64,000 bases of DNA, from assembly GCA_047495785.1 (NCBI GenBank), contig JBLDXI010000059.1, positions 310,001-374,000 of the forward strand. The letters run 5' to 3'. How positions within the stretch are numbered: the first letter of the stretch is position 1; every line of letters begins with the position of its first letter. A program made the translations under genes and the position numbers. This DNA is from Lepidodermella squamata. Lineage: Eukaryota > Gastrotricha. Shown here piece after piece: positions 33,618 to 44,200 of the stretch. The notes below the pieces were generated by a model. It was not told the DNA's origin. It did no database searches and saw only the letters and a list, made by a program, of their open reading frames with translations.

Positions 33618-34599
33618 TATGCTAATTTTAACGTAGTTGTCTGCTTTTAGATTGTGATGACTTTTGAGGGAGATTGCTGGTTATATTATAATTGTTTTTT
33701 TCATGATCTTGTTTAGTTATTTAAGCTATGATGCCGGATATTTTTGCAAGCGAAGAAAGAACCATCAATCAATTGGTCAATTTAACGCCTCAAAACTAGC
33801 AATGGATGTCGTTTGAGAAGTAGGAGTGAGAAGACGACGACGACGACGACTGATGCTGTCTCCCTATTAGGTAAGTATGTGTCAATTATTTTTACGTAAG
33901 TATACATAAAAGCCAACTGTGAGTTTTAGGTTTTAGTAAATTTTCACAATTTAGTACCTTGTACAGTTTTGAAAAATGAGTTGCATTGTAGACTTGCAAT
34001 TTGCAATTATTATCATCAGCATCATCATCATTATTATTATCAGCATAACTGTGTGACGTATTATACGATTCGCTAATGGGCTTTTTGGGTTGTATCCGCG
34101 CCAACTTCCGACATTAGTTCGTTCAAATAAGTAAAAATCCATCTTATTGTAGTATTGCTGCTATAGCTGTCAAAGAAAGAGTTGCAGCATTCTCTAGAGG
34201 CGATTAGTACGAAACCATTGTACTATTTTTAGTAATCTTTAGTCAAAGTATCCCACGATTTGTTAAACAACGACTTGCTCGATTTACTTGAGCTTTCTTT
34301 GAACCGATGTCATTGATGGATTGAGACTGACTTCGTGAAATCTTATGAGTCTCGATAGTTTGCATACTTACTGATATACTTATTGATGATGGCAGATAGT
34401 GAGTGAGTGAGTCAGTCCCCTGTTACCGGTTTTCATGCGATCGTGGAATGGCTTGAAGACAAATGGTGAGGACAAATATTATACAAGCCTGGTCCAGTCC
34501 GACAAATAACTTTGATACAAATGTGGCAATTGATCACTTTTCGAAGAACCGACGATGAGGCAGCTGCCTGCTGCAATTGTAGAATGAGTGAAAATACGC
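33618..34599. other. Interior of the inverted duplication, left part; no gene seen
   Basis: Contains a (GAC)n tract at 33836-33850 and TCA/ATT triplet runs near 34010-34045. No exon is supported. Confidence 0.3.
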
Positions 34600-34612
34600 A
34601 GATAACAATAGA

Positions 34613-35606
34613 TTGACAGTAGTTGCTCAATCTATCAAGCCCCGGTTGTTCAAGGGTGTTCTGTGGGAAAATTTCCAATTTATTTTGTGTTGCACAACAT
34701 CCACTGCAATTTGCGGTTTGACATTGAGCCCAGCTAGTTCAGCGCAGATCAAAGACTCGGATTTTGTCTTCAATTTCTATGTAACCCGGCAGACAAGGCA
34801 TGTTGAATTTCACGGCGAGATCCCACAAAACGTCCGACTCGGTTTGCCATCGTACTTTGATGCCCCTGTCGGTGTGCCCAGTTTGGCCCAGTTAATAACT
34901 GGTGCTAACTGACTTTCGTGCTACAAATGCCTTATCTAAGTTGCATTCAGTGTTGAATTTTCGCCATGCAATTATAACTTGCTTACTTTCTTTTATTATC
35001 CGTTGCACTGCATGCTTAAAACCCAGTCATCGATTGTGCGGTGCAGAAAATTATATGAATCACTGCGGAAGCGGTCAGACTTATCAGATGTGACAAGAGT
35101 CATATAATATGGCTAGATTTATTCGCCATATATCCTAATACACATTTCATAGTAATAGTACACGGTTGAAAAATTCAGATTGATGAACGAGCATGGATGT
35201 TTATAGCGATAATTGGATGTAGGTATATCAAATTTCCTAGTTTCCAATCGTTCAAATTTTCAATTTAGTAGGAAATTGTAAATCTCACGAGATGCATGAC
35301 AATTTGAAAAATACCTATTTAATTCTATAATTATGTGTGTTTTTTTAGAGTCGAAACGCTGCGAAGCTCACTCTCTGGTGCCCTCTTATTTGCACTGCGA
35401 ATAATGCGCTCATTCACGCGGGAAATCTGGTGCTGCTTCTGGAGCTGACCGATGACCATGATTATCAGGTAATTTACTCGGTAGAGTTGTAATCTTTATT
35501 AGTATACAATTTTTATTAATTATTCTCTTAGTCGAAACATCCATTTCCATCGAACGCTATTTACCTATGCACCGCGAATAAAACGGAAAACTCGATATAA
35601 TAACAC
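34613..35606 (+). CDS. Candidate exons of an unknown gene (34613..34912; 35351..35467; 35532..35606)
   Basis: Low-confidence gene. 34613-34912 encodes 99 residues with an internal hydrophobic stretch and a protein-like region (DSDFVFNFYVTRQTRHVEFH). Further on, a tttttttag acceptor opens a stretch at about 35351 (NAAKLTLWCPLICTANNALI) that ends at CAG/GTAATT (35467/35468). It then splices to a TTAG acceptor at 35531 leading into SKHPFPSNAIYLCTANK and a TAA stop near 35606. The two short exons share the phrase CTAN, hinting at an internal repeat. No family was recognised, and the link between the first ORF and the later exons is not shown. Confidence 0.25.
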
Positions 35607-36007
35607 GAGGAACTTGAAACGACGCGAAATTTATGGTAAAAACTATTGACGTTTTCTTCTTTCTGCTTCTTCTTCTTATTTTTCTGTCGACGTCCATTAG
35701 CTGAATGGCTTCATCGCGCAATAAAAATTGATTTCATATCTTTCAAATGAAATTTTGCTTCCGAGTGATTTTTTGTTTACGCTTTTTTTCCATTGATTCA
35801 CTTTTTAGTACGTGCATTCACGACGTGGTACTCGCCGTTGTCCTGTGTCTATTAGCTTAGTAGCTTCAACGTTTCAATGTAGTTCATGGCTGTTTGAACT
35901 GTAGTAGATGGGCAGGCACTTAGCACCAAGTGGTGCCTGAAAGCCGATAATTTGTCCGCATTTTCTTTACCTATTGTACCTTTGGCTTTATACTTACTCC
36001 GTCCCAG

Positions 36008-36160
36008 CCGCTCAGAATGGCGAGTGGTGAGTGGTGTGCTTACGCGCCATTCATTGGGATTTGATGCCGTTGTATAGCTGGACCAGAACGGTAGTTCTCT
36101 CAAGGACCTCGCCATTCTTCGGCAGTCGCCTATCGCGGAGCTTTTTTTGGTGGGATATGA
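36008..36160. repeat. Right arm of the ~150-bp inverted duplication
   Basis: Inverted partner of 33465-33617. No flanking target duplication was recognised, so a transposon origin is likely but not proven. Confidence 0.7.
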
Positions 36161-36474
36161 TGCAGTTGGCCGAAGCCGGCGTGATTTTAGTTGGTTTCGT
36201 GGCATGTATAATTATTAAGTAATCATCTGCGTTAGGCTAGCTATAGCTACATACAACTTTGCCACCAAATTCAGGCGTCTTGCATTTTGCAGCACATACG
36301 CTTCACGTAGCTGAGTGTGATGCGGCGGGAACATCATGCTTGCTTGTAAATCAGGATAGCTAGCAACTAAATGGGAAAATCAACAACAAGACGAGGAAAT
36401 CATCAAGACACACATCTTTATTGCTTTACATCACCTCTCATCAATAATCACAAGCTTTGAAAACCAGGAAATTA

Positions 36475-36721
36475 CTATTTGGACAATAGTTCGTCAACCT
36501 TAGCATGCAATGTTTCAATCCTTTTTTTTATCTCATCCAGAGCCGCTGCCGCCGGCTGAGCTTGGACCGGTGCCGGTGCCGCCTGCTGGGGATGAACCCA
36601 TGGGAAAGATGGAGCTGCAACCTGTAGCATGGCGGACATTGCCGCCAGCTGCTGCATGTTGGGGAGCTGTTGGGCGGCACAATTTGAGGCTCGATGGCCT
36701 GGTCGCCGGCATGCAGTACAG
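36475..36721 (-). CDS. Last exon of a CCHC zinc-knuckle protein
   Basis: An acceptor (cattttcag) at 36722 opens directly into a CCHC zinc knuckle, CTACRRPGHRASNC. Then come a Gln/Met/Ala/Pro-rich segment and a C-terminal amphipathic helix (LDEIKKRIETLHAKVDELL) that looks like a short coiled coil. Stop TAG at 36475. AATAAA lies about 55 bp downstream on the minus strand (36417-36422). The exon is complete but upstream exons were not identified; a MITE sits at 36823-37560 where the intron would be. The knuckle suggests single-stranded RNA binding, as in splicing-factor-1-like or other RNA-binding proteins. A retroelement gag is less likely because of the splice site and poly(A) signal. Confidence 0.55.
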
Positions 36722-36822
36722 CTGAAAATGAAAGAAAGTAATGAGCTTGTTTGTCATTTTTAGCGCGCTTATTGTACTTCCCGACGTTTCGACTGATATC
36801 TTAACAGTCATATTCAAGGGTT

Positions 36823-37560
36823 CATAGAGATCAGATTAACCAGAGAGGAAACTGATGCAGAAAAAATTCTGTAAAAATTCATTTCGCAATTTTTTCATTA
36901 AGGAGGAATTTTAATAATATTTGCCCTCCTCGAGCTTATGGGAAAACATCAAATTTAATAGTCAGGTTTCTTGAATTCATGATTAAAAAGCATACGATAT
37001 AATTCCTCGTCTCAGAAACAACACACCGCAAAAAACCGCATGCTCAAATCAGCTTCCCAAGTGGAGATATTTGCGATTAATAAAACCTAGTTTTTTCGAA
37101 CCTAGTTAAAACCTAGTTTAAGTATGCCTACTTTGAGCCCTAATAACTCGATTTATACGCAGAAGCCATCCGAAAGACTTATGCCATCTGATAGAGCACA
37201 TCCCAAACTTTCATTTCTGCTAAGCTCGGCCAAATCCCTGACCCACTTTGGAGATATAGCGAAACGAAATTTAAATATCTTGAAAAATAGACAAATTTTC
37301 GCGCATCAATATCTCCGGTTTGGTAGCGCTTAATCGAACGAGGTTTGCGTTGTCATGCTCGTAGTGAGACGCCGAAGAAAACTATATTTGAGTTGACAAT
37401 GCATAGCTCGATTTCAGTTTTCACGATGTGATGTGAAAATATGCAGTTTCTAGGTCATCGGCAATGGTTTGGAATTAAAAAATCCTTCTTAAAAAACTCA
37501 CCGACTTTTTTCAGAAAATTTTTGCATTGAGTTTCCTCTCTGATTAATCTGATCTCTATG
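36823..37560. mobile_element. hAT-like MITE (738 bp)
   Basis: Inverted ends CATAGAGATCAGATTAA, continuing with few mismatches for about 35 bp (through a GAGAGGAAACT block). It is flanked by the 8-bp duplication CAAGGGTT at 36815-36822 and 37561-37568. The 8-bp duplication points to the hAT superfamily, although the terminal bases are not the usual CAGNG. No transposase. A partial copy lies at 9959. Confidence 0.85.
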
Positions 37561-37643
37561 CAAGGGTTATTCACATTTGCAGTTAGATTGTTCAATATTT
37601 CAAAACTATAAAAATGTTTAGCTACCGAATAAAGGTAGATTTT

Positions 37644-37991
37644 TTAACTAGTAAAAAGCTTAGCGCGAATCGAATCTTTTTGAGTGTTGATTGAAGGCTT
37701 CTTTTCCTTAATTACCAGCATTTCTTGAACCAGGCAGTCGAACTTAGAATTACATTTGACAACTACTTTGAAAAAGGAATCGATTTGTTCTACATCTTGT
37801 CCACAGGCTTGGTGATGGGTTCCAACCTTGCTTTTCTTATGCTCATCAACGCAATAGAAAGATAAGTGCATAATGGGTAATGCTATTTCAACATAAATAA
37901 TGAATTTGAAAAGAAACCACCACCCAACACACGCGATAAAAAAACTGGAAGTCAGGGAAGACGTGAAAAGCGGCTTTTGATGAAAAATCAA
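37644..37991 (-). pseudogene. Retroelement C-terminal (GIY-YIG-type, Penelope-like) fragment
   Basis: The last 70 residues (SFFKVVVKCNSKFDCLVQEM, VIKEKKPSINTQ, DSIRAKLF) resemble the end of the GIY-YIG endonuclease region found in Penelope-like elements. There, a conserved Glu-containing helix (xxLLxxEMLxI) and KPxLNxQ close the domain. The first 40 residues are hydrophobic and do not fit, so the true fragment is probably 37649 to about 37870. No reverse transcriptase is nearby. Identification rests on pattern only. Confidence 0.4.
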
Positions 37992-38774
37992 ACTTGCGAG
38001 TTGAGTGCATTATTTTTGTGGCAGTGCGAAGATTTTTCTAGAAGTGAAAGTACGCATGCCCGCATGCCTGTGCCCGACGCGCCGTCGCGGCCCTAACCAG
38101 CAGCCGGCTGTTCGGCCGAAAATCATCAGCATCAAAAGTTTAAGTCTGCGCTTAATTAGTTTCTTCTCATCATTATCATTATATCACCACAATCGCGTCT
38201 GACCTACAGCCGAGATGCGTCTGGGGCGGGTTTTTTTTCATGCGCCTTTTCGCATACAGCCAGTATTTGGCAACTGGTAAGTGGTAAGGTCACTGAAAGA
38301 CAGCTGCGCGCGAAAGGGGTGGAGCTTTCGATGACAGCAACAACAAAACTGGCCAATCAGCGAGCAGGGCTTGTTAAAAAAAAGCGTCGTTGAAACGACA
38401 ACAAAATTGGCGTATACAATTCGACACCTTCTCTCCGCTCTCACAGTGCCCACTCTGCGTGCCCCGGTAGGTACTAATTTTTACTGCCTGCTTTTTACAA
38501 GGTGGCAAACTACCGTAAAATGAGGCAATGTTATATTTGATCTTTGCTGGTAGCCACCTGCTATCATGATGTTAATGATGATAAATGATGATAAAAAAAT
38601 AAGGAATTATAATAATAATAATAATGATAAGAAACAAGATTCAGCCATTCGCCGCGTATCGATCATTTGCTTGATTTTATTATCACGAGCTTTCAACACT
38701 TGAAACCTGATCTCTACAGTTCTGTCGGTATTTTGTCCATTTTACTGTAGTTTCTCTTCCGACGGTGTTGCTGC
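37992..38774. other. Spacer between retroelement fragment and Helitron-like block
   Basis: No gene seen. An AAT triplet tract lies near 38610-38625. A minus-strand AATAAA (38677-38682) is about 95 bp beyond the stop of the small ORF at 38775 and may end that transcript. A hairpin plus CTRR terminus of a Helitron was searched for by eye without a convincing hit. Confidence 0.3.
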
Positions 38775-38999
38775 TCATTTTGCCGCCGTAGCTGCTGTTG
38801 CGTCGGCGTTGTCTTTGGTCGATGCCTGCGAGCTGGCGGCTTGACCCTTGTTTTGATTGTTGCTGGGGCTAGCTTCGGATTCTTCTCGGATGCAAGTTTG
38901 TGAAAGGTCGTCGGGGAAATCGATTCCCGTAAAATCAGTAAGTTCCCACTCGGGGATGATGGGATTGCAGATAGGATTGAGTTCTTGGGAACCAGACAT
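38775..38999 (-). CDS. Small acidic ORF (74 aa), uncharacterised
   Basis: Not recognised. It starts MSGSQELNPIC, has an aromatic/acidic patch (PEWELTDFTGIDFPDDL) and ends in an Asn/Gln/Ala-rich stretch. It is 200 bp downstream of the helicase/USP frame, so it may be a last accessory ORF of the Helitron-like element or host sequence. A minus-strand AATAAA follows at 38677-38682. Confidence 0.3.
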   Translation of the reverse strand: MSGSQELNPICNPIIPEWELTDFTGIDFPDDLSQTCIREESEASPSNNQNKGQAASSQASTKDNADATAATAAK

Positions 39000-39204
39000 G
39001 TTGCTAGCGTCGTTGCAGTAGTTTTTCTTGTAGTTGTTATGTAGTATGTAAAAATGCCTAAAATATTATTTATGAAAACGAAAAAACAATCATGATGCGA
39101 TTCAGTTTGTTAAAAAAATACCCTTGGCAACTTTTCTTTTATATAAAAAAAAGCATTGCAGATCACGCTACCTTTGAATTTTTCTTACGTTTCTTATTTG
39201 TTTA

Positions 39205-39583
39205 TTATTTTTCAGAAATTTCGCGCGAATAAAAGAGCAACCTGGCACGACGTAGCAGGTCTAACGATGCCGATGGCCAATTTACGCCGTGTTCAACCGC
39301 CTCGCCTTCTTCAAAGCGAGTCCAGTGACGGCCATCACGACGGTACGCAATATAGCTCGGAAGAACTTGAGGTTGGTTTCTTGTTTTATCAGCTTTGCTC
39401 TTTGCGCTTTGAGGTTTTTCAAAAATGATCGCTTCGAGCTTGAAGCTCGACTTGACGCCTGCTGCTACTGCTAGCGCGTTACGTTTTTTCGTTCGATCAC
39501 TCGTGGTATCAATGCTTGCACGATTGCGATTATTTTTATTATTATTATTATTGGTATTTCTGTTGATGATGATGCTGCTGCTT

Positions 39584-39633
<50 letters not shown>

Positions 39634-41257
39634 GCTGCTGCATAAGCTACTTGTATCATCATCATCATCATCATCAACGACCAGCTCTTCGACAAAGCAT
39701 AGGCGATATGTCGCTAAACCTGTGATATGGACGGGTAGCGCGGGCGCATCTGGGTATTCCCTCTGCACCTCTGCATCACTCCTTGTTATTTCGTTCGTTT
39801 TATCATCAGGAATCAAGTCAAGGCACAGGTAGTCAGATGCCTCTGATATGTAATATTTGCGTTCGATTTGTACCGTTTTATTACAACGCGGGCAATAATT
39901 ATCATGCGCATGTTGCTCCCACTCGTGCCCTTGCTGCTGCGCGGCTGTCGACGCTGCGCTCGGCCCATCAGCTTGACCAGCAGCAGTACCCGCCGCCGAG
40001 CAAGTGTGCCACTGAAATGCAGCAGTAAAAACGTCGCGCCCACTAAGCCCACGCTGGCGTTGTCGAGCCGTGGTTGTAATCTGCTTATTACTAACGCAAC
40101 AACTACCACTGTTGCTATTGCTGCTACAGCTAACAGCCAACATTGCATTTATTATTACCGATAAACGATAATAGCAATCTGTCATCTGGCTGGCACTCAG
40201 CACCGTTTTACACTCGCAGCAACGATTAAGCTGCTTTGTACGCATTTCCAACATATCTCTAATAGCAGTGTGATTTTCGTAAAGGCTGCGAACAAAATTT
40301 TCGAGTGGATGCGCATAATTTATGCGATTATTAGATAATGATGATAAAAGTAATGAAGACGACGACGACGACGACAAGTCGTGATCGCTTCGACTTTTTG
40401 CTATCATTTGTTCGTACAGTGCACTTTCACTATAACGAAATTTACCGCGCCACCCCAATTCTTTCGCTATAGCGGTTTTTCGTTGTATTGGAAGTTTGAT
40501 AAAAAAAATACATCAATTAGAACTATTTCAACACTGTTTTTCATTATTCGAGTCACCAAACGATAATTCATTACAGATGATATGTTTGGGCACTGATAAT
40601 GGCCTCCAAAGTTGCTTTTATTGCCGAAAATCATTTGTTGGAACCCTTTATTACCCAAATAACTTCTTTTAAAATAATAATGATGTCATGAATTGGAAAT
40701 CGGAAAAAAATCGAGAAATATTCTGAAAAATGTAACGCACGTGCTCACCCTACATGCGTTTTCAATTTAAAGACGTTTACATTCTCTCCCCTCACTCATC
40801 TCTCATATGCAACGCTTGAAATCTTGATTTCGTTATAACCTACAAAATATTATGGATTTTTTTTCTGAGAAAGCCATAAAATTCTTTCGAAATAGCGATT
40901 TTTCGCTATACGTATTTCGTTATAGTGAAAGCTTTCCCCATGCAAAACATGCAGACGCTGACCGAGCCACCCAGATCCTTTCGATATAACGGTTTTTCGC
41001 TATATTGGCGTTCGCTATAGTGAAAGTGCACTGTACAAATCCTGTGTACGCAACGTATTTGCAACTGGTCGCGCTGCTCCAGTAGAGCCAGTGATGCCCG
41101 GCGATGTTGATTTTGCTGTTGCTGCTGTTGTTTTTGTTGTTGTCGTGGTTATCTCAGCACCACTCCTGCTATTGCTTATATACTTTTTCTTGTTGTTGCT
41201 ATCTAACCGCTCAACAGCACCTTGAATTGAGCAGTAAGCAGCTGCTAATGGTGTAAG
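39205..41257 (-). pseudogene. USP-like pseudo-protease domain, originally the C-terminus of the helicase ORF
   Basis: The frame from 40416 to 39205 (about 400 residues) continues the frame left of the MITE (41034-41257) once the MITE and one TA are removed. It carries a zinc-ribbon-like pair (CCECK, later CPRC). It then has a USP-type end: YIAYRRDGRHWTRFEEGEAV and ARLLFYSRE, matching the xY-W-DD-LLFY pattern around the catalytic His of USPs. The GHY motif reads PSY, so the His is missing. The matching N-terminal box lies at the end of the helicase ORF (HHGAAQLSALNTLLHC), where the catalytic Cys position is Gln. Poly-Ser from an AGT array lies at 39583-39640. Likely a dead USP fold used for ubiquitin or partner binding. 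Confidence 0.55.
40417..41033. mobile_element. pogo/Tigger-like MITE (617 bp) inserted in the helicase-USP frame
   Basis: Inverted ends CAGTGCACTTTCACTATA (one internal variant base further in) are flanked by TA at 40415-40416 and 41034-41035. TA targets with CAGT-type ends are typical of the pogo branch of Tc1/mariner. The interior repeats the phrase tttcgctata. No transposase. It interrupts the USP-like coding region between codons for Tyr and Glu. Confidence 0.85.
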
Positions 41258-41287
41258 CCTTGTAAGGAATAATACTATTCCTTACAA
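41258..41287. mobile_element. 30-bp palindromic micro-insertion with 8-bp direct repeats
   Basis: The insert starts CCTTGTAAGGAATA and ends with its complement. GGTGTAAG occurs on both sides (41250-41257 and 41288-41295). It places the TAG that ends the helicase ORF (41275-41277). Insert plus one repeat is 38 bp, so it also shifts the frame. Confidence 0.7.
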
Positions 41288-44200
41288 GGTGTAAGCTCAG
41301 TTAGCAAAGTCACGTGCTCGTCAGTGAGTGCATCAGGTCTTATCATAGATGCGCAATCTTCGGCTTGCAGCAATGCTTCCAGCTGTTCATAAGCAAAAAC
41401 ACAGTGCAACAATGTATTCAACGCGCTCAATTGCGCGGCACCGTGATGTGGCATTTGTAACGGACGGCATAGCCTTAAATTGAACAAACACTTGTTTGTT
41501 CGTGCCGGCGTTGTTAGGCTGCTAGTGCTGGATTTTGTGATGCTACTGCTGCTGCTGCTGCTGCTGCCAACATTATTTTTAGGACTAATTTTAGCGCCAT
41601 TGCTCGGCTGCCGCGTTGCCGTGCGTGCGGCGTCGCCTGTGTTTTTGCGTTTTAGCCTCGTACCATCGTTGCTATCGCGGTCTAGCGGTAGCGAGCTGTC
41701 ATCATCACCGCTGGGACAATTCGACGCTTTTCGCGCCAAAGTGACATTTGTTGCGATATTATATATCATGGCCTCGCAGTTATTGCTCGTTTTAACATTT
41801 TCAACGCTGCTGTTGCTGCTGCGGCTGAGCTTTGATTTTTTACTTGCAACACCAGCCTGCTGTGCAGCCGATGAGGCCTCATCGGCGGCTGTACGTTTTT
41901 GTTGCGTGTTTGACTTTTTGGCTGGATGAATGTTGTCACCAACACTGCGACCGTAGCGAATAGTCACTCGTTTTCGCTGTGTCGGCGCGCCGGCGGCATC
42001 GCCAAGCGTCAGTGGGTCGTGATTATTGAAATCATCATCACTATTATTATAATTATTATTATTATTTTTACTGCTGCTAAAATCAGCAGTTGATTGGTCG
42101 ATGCTAATCGTTGTCGTATTTTCAACAGATACTTGGCGTATACGCCTAACTGTGGAGCCGCCGACGGCGCTTGCACCGCGCCCGCCTCTGCCGGTGAAAC
42201 TACCACCACGAGCAGCACCACGGCCTCGACCTCGGCCACCGCCTCGGCCCCTATCAGCGTGCGCCCGCGAAACTGTTGATACCACCACTGTGGGCAATGC
42301 CGAGGATGATTGTAGCTGCAGTTGACGCTCAACATCATCGCCGCCGGCTGCTAGGGTTACAGCGCTCGAGTCGTTCTCCTGCGCTCGCAAGCTAGCCTTG
42401 CTAAGGTACCAACGCCTGTCTTCGCAATTGATGACAGTTTTGTTACAACCTACTGGTGGCAAATTTATATCCGCGGCGTACTCTGAATAGACCGCCTCGG
42501 AATTGCGCATAACAGACTCGGCGAGGCTTTCGCGGCCTGTTGTTCGACGCAATCGGTCATATTCAATCAGCGCTAGTTTATTGACCATTTTCGCGCCGAT
42601 ACTACGGTCATCAAAGTTGATAAGCAGCAAGTCTTCAAGTTTACAGACTCGCGATAGCATGACGTAAGACTGAGCAACAGCAAAAATCGTCGGGCCCAAA
42701 TCTGCAATGACGCGTTTCAAAGTCATCCCCTGGCAGCGGTGAGCTGTCATAGCATAATTTAGGCTGACACACCACTGCTTGCGTTCAACTATCACACCGT
42801 TCACGAGTGGAAATCTACTTGTAACCGGGCCAATGTCGCATTCCAAGCCGTGATTGAATCTGATGCGCAGCGAAGCAACACGCCTCGGCTGCAATACTTC
42901 CACGGATGCGACGCCAGCAGTATTGTTGTTATTATTATTATTACTATTATTAGCTAACGATGATGATGATGATGAGCTGGTCGTTTTATGTTTTGCACAT
43001 TTGCGTTTGTTTTGATCAAAAGTAAACATGCGACGTTTGCGCTTCGCTGCCTTGATACCCGATGTTAGTTGCAACGTTGTTGTAGACGCCGTGGCTTTAT
43101 CGGCTTGGTTCATTTCAGGTATCGAGTCGGTGTAATTAATACGGACAATTTCGCCACATGCGCCATTTGTAAGTCCGCGCGTAAGGTCTAGATTTCTACG
43201 CAGCGAAATTTTAGCGCCTATTTTAAGCCGCAGCACTTTTTCCAAGCCCGCTGTTCTGGCGACTTGTGACTCGCCATCTTCTGTCAGCTTATTCAACGCC
43301 TTTCTAGCGAGTTCTTGATTGAAATTTCTCTGTGCATAAAATATATCTTCCGCTTCGAGCGTAATCATTCCGTCGTCACCGTTATCGCCGCCGTCGCCGC
43401 TAATGTTCTGCAAATTGTAAAGAACTGCTTCGTTTAGCTGATCAACTTGTGAATTTGTTGCAACAATACATGTCGTGTCTGGATTTTCAATCAAATAACG
43501 AGCTAAAATCTGCCATCGTTGTTCAACAGTTAGCTTGGTATTTTCTGCTAACAACGCACCCGCAGTAGCGTGATTGCTCTCGACAGTAGTAGTTGACGAG
43601 GCGGCGTCAAATTGCTCAAATTGCTGCTCACCTAACTGCTCAACTCGTGCGGTCACAAAGCCGTATTTTACGGCGTAGTAGTGAAAATCAAACAGACGTG
43701 TTAGCAAATGCTCGCGCCCCGGTGGTGCAAGAAGGCCTATGCGCGTTTCTGCGAGTATCTGTGCAAATAACGGATCGGCTTTTTGACGCATATTTATTGC
43801 CAACTCGTCGAATTCGAACGATTTCCACGGCGCTACTTCGATAGGTGACACGCCATGTAGGTTGTTAATAACATGGCCAGGTACATTTTCAAATACGCAT
43901 CCGTCATTTACGGGATTTAATTGTAGCAAATCACCCATTAAAAGAATGTGCATGCCGCCGAACGGCCGCACATAGTCATCCATGGCGCCGCCGTCGCAAA
44001 TTTCTCGCAAACGCTGGCTAACATAGGTGAGCATGACGTTGCTTAGCATGCTGCACTCGTCGATTACGATCAGGGCTACGTTTTTGTAAGCTACCCGCAA
44101 GGCATTAGCTAGTACGGCAAGTATCGACGTGTAACGTGGCGTTGAGCCATGCTCAACAGGCAAATTTACGCCCCGATGCACCGTAGTGCCGCCTATTGCG

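Noticed and set aside
39425-39832. 135-residue plus-strand ORF rich in Leu
   Set aside because: It is the antisense of the Ser/Asp triplet repeats of the Helitron USP-like region.
41480-41929. 149-residue plus-strand hydrophobic ORF
   Set aside because: Antisense shadow of low-complexity helicase linker; no motif.
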